Assembly: GCA_036250195.1 (NCBI GenBank)
Contig: JAVHZZ010000006.1
Span: 172,095,624 to 172,159,623, forward strand
DNA: 64,000 nt
From: Mixophyes australis
Lineage: Eukaryota; Chordata; Amphibia; Anura; Limnodynastidae
Reading direction: 5' to 3'
Below the pieces are notes generated by a model. It was not told where the DNA came from, did no database searches, and saw only the letters and a list, made by a program, of their open reading frames with translations. The translations under genes and the position numbers were made by a program. Position 1 is the stretch's first letter, and the number at the start of each line of letters is the position of its first letter. This document shows, piece by piece, positions 57,847 to 64,000 of the stretch.

Positions 57847-60800
57847 AGTAAGATTGTTAAAACTGTGATTCCAAAAAGCCCTTTTGTCCTTCAGAATTAT
57901 CTGCCTAATACATACCTGCCAATTCAAGGAATTCACAAACACGCTGTAACACTGGCTTCTTTAAATGTAGCCAAGTGGCTAGCCGCTAGAAATATGTCAA
58001 AGGCCCGGTGTTTCATCTTTTTGATAGCAATATTTGAGATCTTGCCACCAGGGATCACAGGATATTTAAATCCCATAAATACGTCCAGATGAGGTGTCTA
58101 TGGTTTTCATATAACAAATCTACTTTCTGAGATGGCTCAGTTTAAAGGATTATTTTATAAATGAAGCCAAGGCTAGCTCAATTTTGCATACTTCCACCTG
58201 CTAGATGCATGTTGCTTCTGACAGCTTTTTTTTTTTCATTATCCATAGACCCACCAGTAACCCCTCCCCCCCTCCCCCATAGCCATATCTATACCTCTAC
58301 TTTCCTTCCTCATCCACATGAATCAAATATTCACAACACGTCAGATACCATGGTAGCACCGTGTTCCTGGAGCACGTACATGTACAATTGTTTGTGCTTG
58401 TATATACTACACTGTACAGTGGTTGAAGTGGGATGCTATGTGCAGGCAGGATATACCAGCACATCTCTCCTCTCTTCCTTTGAAACTGATAATAAGTCAG
58501 CCTTGTATGTAGATCTCTAATGAGTCCTCTATGTGGTAGATAGTGGGAGATCTTTATGTGTAAGGACTGGGAGATCATTCAACAATCTGATAAAAATTAA
58601 CCCCTTTTGTGCTGCTGTGTAAATGACTGATGCAAGTAGGGCACACACTGTGCCATCCATTGAGATGTATTTTAAGGCATCAAGCAAACAGTACATGCAT
58701 AGATAGCTGTAACTAGAGATATTAGTGCCCTGGTGCTACCTTCTCCCACCCACCCCCCAACACACACACACACACAATTTTGGTGTGAGTAGATGCCTCC
58801 CAATGGCACGCACTGCCGGAGGAGAAGTAGCCATCCTCCTGTGGTGACATGCCTAATCCTTTACATGCACTAGACAGTTCTCCAACACTGTGCTGAGTTC
58901 TCCTACCTGTTCTTGTCACATTGACTACTTGGTGCTGCTGCTGGTGTCTTAAGTTCACTGGGGCTGTACCTGGTGTATTAGCGGGTGGCCTTGCACCCTA
59001 GGTCCTGCATGCATAGAATAGGAATAGATGTAAAACTATAATATATAAGATGTAGGGTACTTGGGCACTGTGGGGCAAACATCGACACACATCCTAACAT
59101 GACCCATGGCCCAGTGACCCAGACCAACGTAGCCCACTATGGGACCGGCCATGGGGGCAGATGCCCCCCTGCTCCTCAGCCCTGCCTGACCCTGCTGATA
59201 CCCTACCTTATCACACTTTAGTCCCCTGTTGTCCTACACAACTGATAGTACCAGGGCCACACCACTCCGGTCCTAAGGAAGAAACCTGACAAGTCACTGG
59301 GAGACAAGGGTACTCTGGGAAGAACAGGAGTGTACAATGTGATGGCTGGGAGTATAGATACTTCCCTGTACCCTGATCGCCATCCTCTCGGGTTGCTCTG
59401 AGCCTGGACCCAGGGCTACGAATACTCGGGGTATGGAAGTATTCGGCTTGAGTATTCTACTCACCACTGTACTGGTGAGGGCCCTTGCCAAGAGGAAGAC
59501 CAACACAGGAAGGTGATACTCACTGGGACTTACTATCTTCTCTTGACGCTCACACCACGAGTATCAGTGCATAATAGAACAGGGGCAACATAAAACAGCA
59601 CACCGACAACACTGTCTTCTGACTAGTATGTTCCACCCATATTAGTGCTAACTATAACAACAACATTTAGACCCTAATCCTACCAACAATCGATATGATC
59701 AGGTGCTGCGCAGCTTTCAAACTTCTAGCACTAGGTGTCATGCACTTCCCTATCTGCACCCACAGTTCCAAAGCGGCAATACAATTTATGTGAATCAATA
59801 ATAGGGATAAAATAAGCCTACCTTTAATGGGGGCTTGACGTTTGGTTCTTGCAGGGAAAATTCAGGAATAAGTACTGACCCTCCTTCCTTCTGGCTACTG
59901 GCAACCAATAATTAAGCCCTGGGACTTACAGTGGAAGCTACTCTTCCACCGACTAGAAAGTGTTCACCTCAGGGGCCAGTCCAGATCAGCACAATGTGGA
60001 ATGAAGAGGTCTCAAGTGGAATCATCTGTGGCCACTTCTGGGAACTCAGGACAAGCCTGAACCACACTCTACAGAACACAATACACGGAAATGGAAGCAC
60101 CAGCCGCCGCTGCTGTAACACAAATCCGGGCACCCCAAATTGGAACCAACAGCCTTGGCTATTGGAACTCAACTAAGGAGTGGTGCTGCACTGCCAACTG
60201 GTTAATCTGTTGCCAACTCACTATGTCTGATGAATACCTTGGGGCACTAAGGGGCTGGCAACTTAGCAAAAGCAATGGTGCCCGACTAACCCTATTCACA
60301 CACAGTAAAGTGACCACCACACAAGTTGTCACTTTCTGCACTACAAGGGAGAGAACGTTCTTTAATTGGCGGGGTAACTTCTGAATGCTGTGCACTACTG
60401 CCTGGGTAATTGTGATCATAGGCTAATTCTGATCCTACTTTGAGGCCACAGGCTTTCAGCCAGAATATAAATTTGCACCACAAGCCTAAGAACTGAACCA
60501 ATTTGCTCCACAAGCCTATAGTTTGATCCTACTGTTCCCCACAGGCCTATAGCCTGATCCTATTGTGTCCCACAGGCCTAGATACTGACACGTGTCTCAG
60601 ACCTAGAACCTGTCTAGTGCTTAAGGCCTATTACCTGTCTGGTGCATCAGGCCTATAGCCTGTCTAGTGTCTCAGGGAGGGAGGGACGATTTACTACTAA
60701 CCTTAATCCTAACTGCCCCGGTACTTATGTCCTCTATCTCAGTCTTGGGCCTAGTGCCAGGAATTAGGCTAGGGCCTTGTGTCCATGAGTGATGACAGAC

Positions 60801-61155
60801 AGAAGGGGGTGCGGGCACGGGCCCGGTAGAGGTGGTGCTCACTGGGGCCTTACCTGGATCCAGGGAATTTTCTGGGGGCTCCTCTGCTTTCCACACTGCT
60901 GCCTTCATCAAGGATCAGTCATGGCTCTCTTCTTCTCTTCTTCCTCCCTCCATCTTCTTCTGTATTATTCTCCTCTTATTGGGCAGGGGCACTCGTAGTC
61001 CTGCCGTCGGTGTCTTTGGATCGTGTTCTTTTATTCTGTTTCTGCTGCTCTGGAAGTCCCACAACGTCCTCTCTGCTGTCCCTCAGCCGAAAGAAACTGC
61101 ACAATGGCGCTGGGCTTCACAAACAGGTAAGTACCTCGGCAACTTAATGACGATG
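57847..61155. other. unassigned, LTR-like and repetitive
   Basis: 59100-59205 matches 26955-27065 in reverse complement. 60440-60680 repeats AGGCCTATAGCCTGATCCTA-type units of ~29 bp. The sequence changes abruptly at about 61156 into gypsy pol, so a separate element or a deletion joint lies there. No coding domain is recognised. Confidence 0.4.
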
Positions 61156-61560
61156 AGTAGTTAGATCTCAGAAAAAAAATCAGAATATCGTCTATGCATA
61201 TAAAAGGACACAAGAATAAAGCAAATCTCTAAAGATCCCGTTGACGAAGCTCTGAAATACTGCTGGCGCATTACACAGCCTGAAAGGCATCACCAGGTAT
61301 TCATAGTGGCCATCTCGGGTGTTAAAAGTGGTTTTCCATTCATCCCTTCACGAATGTGGATCAAATTTTAGGCCCCTCGGAGATCTAACTTGGTAAAAAT
61401 CTGCACACCTTTTATAAGGTTGAAAAGTTTGGTCAAAAGGGGAATAGGATACAGATTCTTGACTGTGATGGAATTTAAGCTTCTATAATCAATACACGGA
61501 CGTAGAGACCCGTTCTTCTTTTTTACAAAGAAGAATCCTACACTGGAGTTTCTCCTTGAT
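61156..61560 (-). pseudogene. gypsy reverse transcriptase part
   Basis: Minus-strand translation across frame changes gives [36 protein letters not shown] and [10 protein letters not shown] near 61390-61550, and CIDDILIF at 61170-61200, the catalytic 'Y.DDILIFS' box. The first box position is Cys, not Tyr, and several codons between are broken. RNase H and integrase are missing because the homology stops at ~61156. Confidence 0.85.
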
Positions 61561-62310
61561 GTAGTCAGCCATTTCTTTGGTCTCTGGTAAAGCTAGTGGG
61601 TACACCTCTGGGAGGTATTTTACCCAGTTGGAGATCGATAGGGCAATCCCAAACATGATGAGGAGGCAAAGTCGCAGAGCGGGCTTTAAAGAAGACATCG
61701 GAAAAAAGTGCAAGATGAGGAGGCAGGAGTGTACCAGAATCGGCAGAATGGGTTGAAGTGCCTTGTAAGGGTTTGATGTGGATAAGACAGCGGGAACAGC
61801 AGGAGGGGCCCCAAGCCAAGATATGAGAGGAGATCCAATCAATATGAGGAAAGTGCCGTTGGAGCCAGGGGAGGCTCAGAATAATTGGACTAGTAACCTG
61901 GAACAGAATAAGGAGAGAGATCATCTCAAGATGCAGAGCAACTACTTGGAGACTAATAGGTTTGGTCTGGTGGAAAATAGTCCCGTTGGCAATACGATTA
62001 CCATCAATAGCTGTAATAGTAATGGGCCGAGGTAGAAGTTCAGTTGGTAGTAAAAGTTTTTTAACTAGTGTGGCAGAAATGAAATTCCCTGCTGCTTCAG
62101 AATCCAAAAGGGGAGAAGAGTCAAACGGGGTGGAAGGTCCATGGATAGTAACCAGGATGGAGGATGCAGAAGCCTTAAGAGAATTTGGAGATCGTTTTGA
62201 GGACCCTAGCCTGACCTCCCCCGAGCCGGTTAGGGCCTGGCATTTCCCTGGCGTTTAGGGCAAGAGGCTAAGAGATGTCCAGACTCGCCCCAATAGATGC
62301 AGAGGTTATT
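61561..62310 (-). pseudogene. gypsy zinc knuckle and protease region
   Basis: Near 62240-62310 the minus strand encodes CIYWGESGHLLASCP, a retroelement CCHC nucleic-acid-binding knuckle whose second Cys is Trp. From 62107 leftward comes the aspartic protease: its catalytic Asp is in DSEAAGNFI, where the usual Gly after Ser is Glu. Further on is SLPWLQRHFPHIDW, typical of the protease-RT spacer. The 61565-62107 frame is open for 180 codons, then shifts before the reverse transcriptase. Non-functional. Confidence 0.85.
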
Positions 62311-62644
62311 GGCTATTCTTCTCTGTCTGTCATCAGGAGACAATCTGGAACGGCCCAGTTGCATAGTTTGTTCAAGTGGACTGGGTGGCTGGAACCGGGG
62401 CCGCCAGTTTAATTACAGAGCGTCGAGTGGTGTCTTTCTCGGAGGCTCTCTCTCTGCAGCGGGTATCCACTCGGTGACAAAGGGAGATTAGAGCGTCAAG
62501 AGAGGTAGGCAGATCTTCGGTGGCAAGAACATTCTTAATATGGTCTGTGAGGCCTTACCAAAAGGCAGCAATCAGGGCTTTGTTGTTCCATTGGAGTTCC
62601 GAAGAAAGAGTACGGAATTAGATAACATACTGGGAAACAGATTG

Positions 62645-63181
62645 TCAGCCCTGACGAAGTCTGAGGAGACTTGAGGACGCAGATGAGACCTGGCCTGGCT
62701 CATCAAAGATCTTCTGGAAGGCCAAAAAAAAGCTATGCTGTCCTGGAGCCAATGCTTGTCCAGATAGTAGGGCGATTATATAAGCCACTTTGGCACGATC
62801 CGAAGGAAAGTTCTGTGGGAGTAGCTCAAAATGGATTGAGCACCGATTGAGAAACCCCCTGCACAGTTTTGGATTGCCATCAAACTTTTGAAGGGCCGGC
62901 AGTCTCAAGGATGAAGCGACTGCCGCCGCTATAAGAGCTTTTGGAACAGGATCTGCTGCTTTTGGAGGATGGGGGGCAGTGACTTGTAAATTATCCACTC
63001 GGGCAATCAATGCTTGAAGGCATTGGAGTAACTGAACCTGAGCGGCGTCTTGCTGCTCAACTCTTTCTACCAGATGTCGCAGCATGTCCTTTGTGGAAGG
63101 TTCTTGGTCGGGATCCATTTTATGGCAAGATTTTACTGTCACTGAGTTAGGGTTAGAGGACTGCCCGTACAGCCGGCTCAC
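62645..63181 (-). pseudogene. gypsy gag N-terminal part
   Basis: 178 open codons. The likely original start is the Met-Asp-Pro at codon 22 (MDPDQEPSTKDMLRHLVERV), followed by a coiled-coil-like helix (QLLQCLQALIARVDNL), a Pro/Ala linker and the capsid-like segment LPALQKFDGNPKLCRGFLNR with YIIALLSGQAL. This is the usual gag order in vertebrate gypsy elements. The frame breaks at 62645, in the region where capsid continues. Confidence 0.85.
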
Positions 63182-64000
63182 GTGATATTACCTCCCGAGA
63201 GGCGATGAGTCCAACGGTGAGGGAGGTGTTCGCCAGGGACTACCGCAAATGAGTTTGGAGTTAGCTGCTCCCAGACCGCAGGTCGCCACCCTATTAGGGG
63301 GTGATGAGCAAGGCTGTATTGAGAACCAAGATAATAACTGAAGATGCCACGAATGAGTGGACCAGCAGGGGAGTATGCAGGTTATACTTGAGACTGGTAG
63401 CAGTGAGCTGCAAGTAGATGTGCTAGAGACTCAGAGAACAGGTAGCAATAATCTGCAGAGTATTACCACAGGATAGTGGAGTAAACAAAGGGGCTGTGAT
63501 GATCTGCGGATAGATGTGCTGGAGACTCAGAGAACAGGTAGCAGTAATCTGCAGAGCGTTACCACAGGATAGTGGAGTAGTCACAAGGCTATTAGGATCT
63601 GCGGATACATGTGCTTGAGACCTCAGAGAACAGGCAGCAAACAGTAACAAGGGAACAGGATATCTGAACAGGAGAGTAGACCTGAAGATCTGGCAACTAG
63701 GTAGAGAAGCAGGTGCTTTAAATAGACAGAGCTGACAGGCAATTAACCAAACAAGAGGATGCAGGAAGTATTGAGCAAACCATGTGTTTACGTGCTTAGT
63801 TCAGACCAGCTAGTGAATCCAGGAAGAGGGAAACAGGTGAGAACAGGGACCATAATGCAGCTTTAGCTGGTGCAATGTGTGACAATCTGGTCATAAGGAC
63901 AAAGTTAACTTCTCAGCAAACAGCCCTGGGAGGTGTGACATAATACCTTTGGATTCAGGGTCAATGAAAAGAGCTTTCTATTCAATTAAAGGTACATAGT
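63182..64000 (-). other. gypsy leader/LTR side, with ~110-bp repeats
   Basis: Upstream of gag on the minus strand. 63405-63640 contains two full and one partial copy of a repeat with GAGACTCAGAGAACAGGTAG, AATCTGCAGAG and TTACCACAGGATAGTGGAGT. An LTR border (TG...CA) is not recognised; the element may continue past the window. Confidence 0.55.

Noticed and set aside
57718..58092. Overlapping open frames near 57.8 kb as a small gene
   Set aside because: They overlap a MITE with GGGTACACAC ends and show no domain or codon bias.

Overview
This window looks like intergenic DNA from a large, transposon-rich vertebrate genome, most probably a frog (inference). The grounds are: CR1- and L2-clade LINEs with frog-like 3' ends, a short interspersed repeat of the 'TATAGCGCC...CCGCAGCGCTGTACAG' type, Tc1-like, PIF/Harbinger and several hAT families, Ty3/gypsy fragments with long LTRs, and many foldback MITEs. 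I found no intact host gene, no functional tRNA or rRNA gene, and no CRISPR or prokaryotic feature. Nearly every open frame in the window is a transposon remnant or a translation of a minisatellite.

Layout. 1-285 is the end of a hAT element that lies against the C-terminal end of an L1-like ORF2 (294-951). 1848-3264 is a non-autonomous hAT element carrying an antisense 18S rRNA fragment. 4.8-12.2 kb holds a dead Tc1-like element, several foldback MITEs, minisatellites and an LTR-like stretch. 12.2-13.7 kb has a gypsy reverse transcriptase fragment and a Myb/SANT-like pseudogene. 14.4-20.5 kb is a three-level nest: an L2 LINE split by a CR1 LINE, which is itself split by a hAT element with a perfect 8-bp target duplication. 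21.6-22.6 kb is a second Tc1-like element. 24.8-35.3 kb is MITE country around a second decayed L2 copy; it includes two hAT MITEs placed head to tail and separated by three copies of GTATAGTT.

39.9-48.0 kb is the richest part. One 2.4-kb hAT element keeps an intact C-terminal dimerisation frame and a 100-bp repeat array. About 440 bp further on, a 4.95-kb hAT element with a full-length but broken BED-finger transposase gene sits inside a decayed PIF/Harbinger transposase gene. That Harbinger gene has lost two of its three catalytic residues and becomes readable only when the hAT insertion is removed.

51.7-55.8 kb holds two probable solo LTRs, each inside an older element. 61.2-63.2 kb is a decayed gypsy gag-protease-reverse transcriptase region on the minus strand, with a repeat-containing leader running to the window end.

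The best evidence here is structural: exact target-site duplications and inverted ends read directly from the sequence. Family names for the coding remnants rest on recognised protein motifs. Where I name an organism group or a history of insertions, that is inference.
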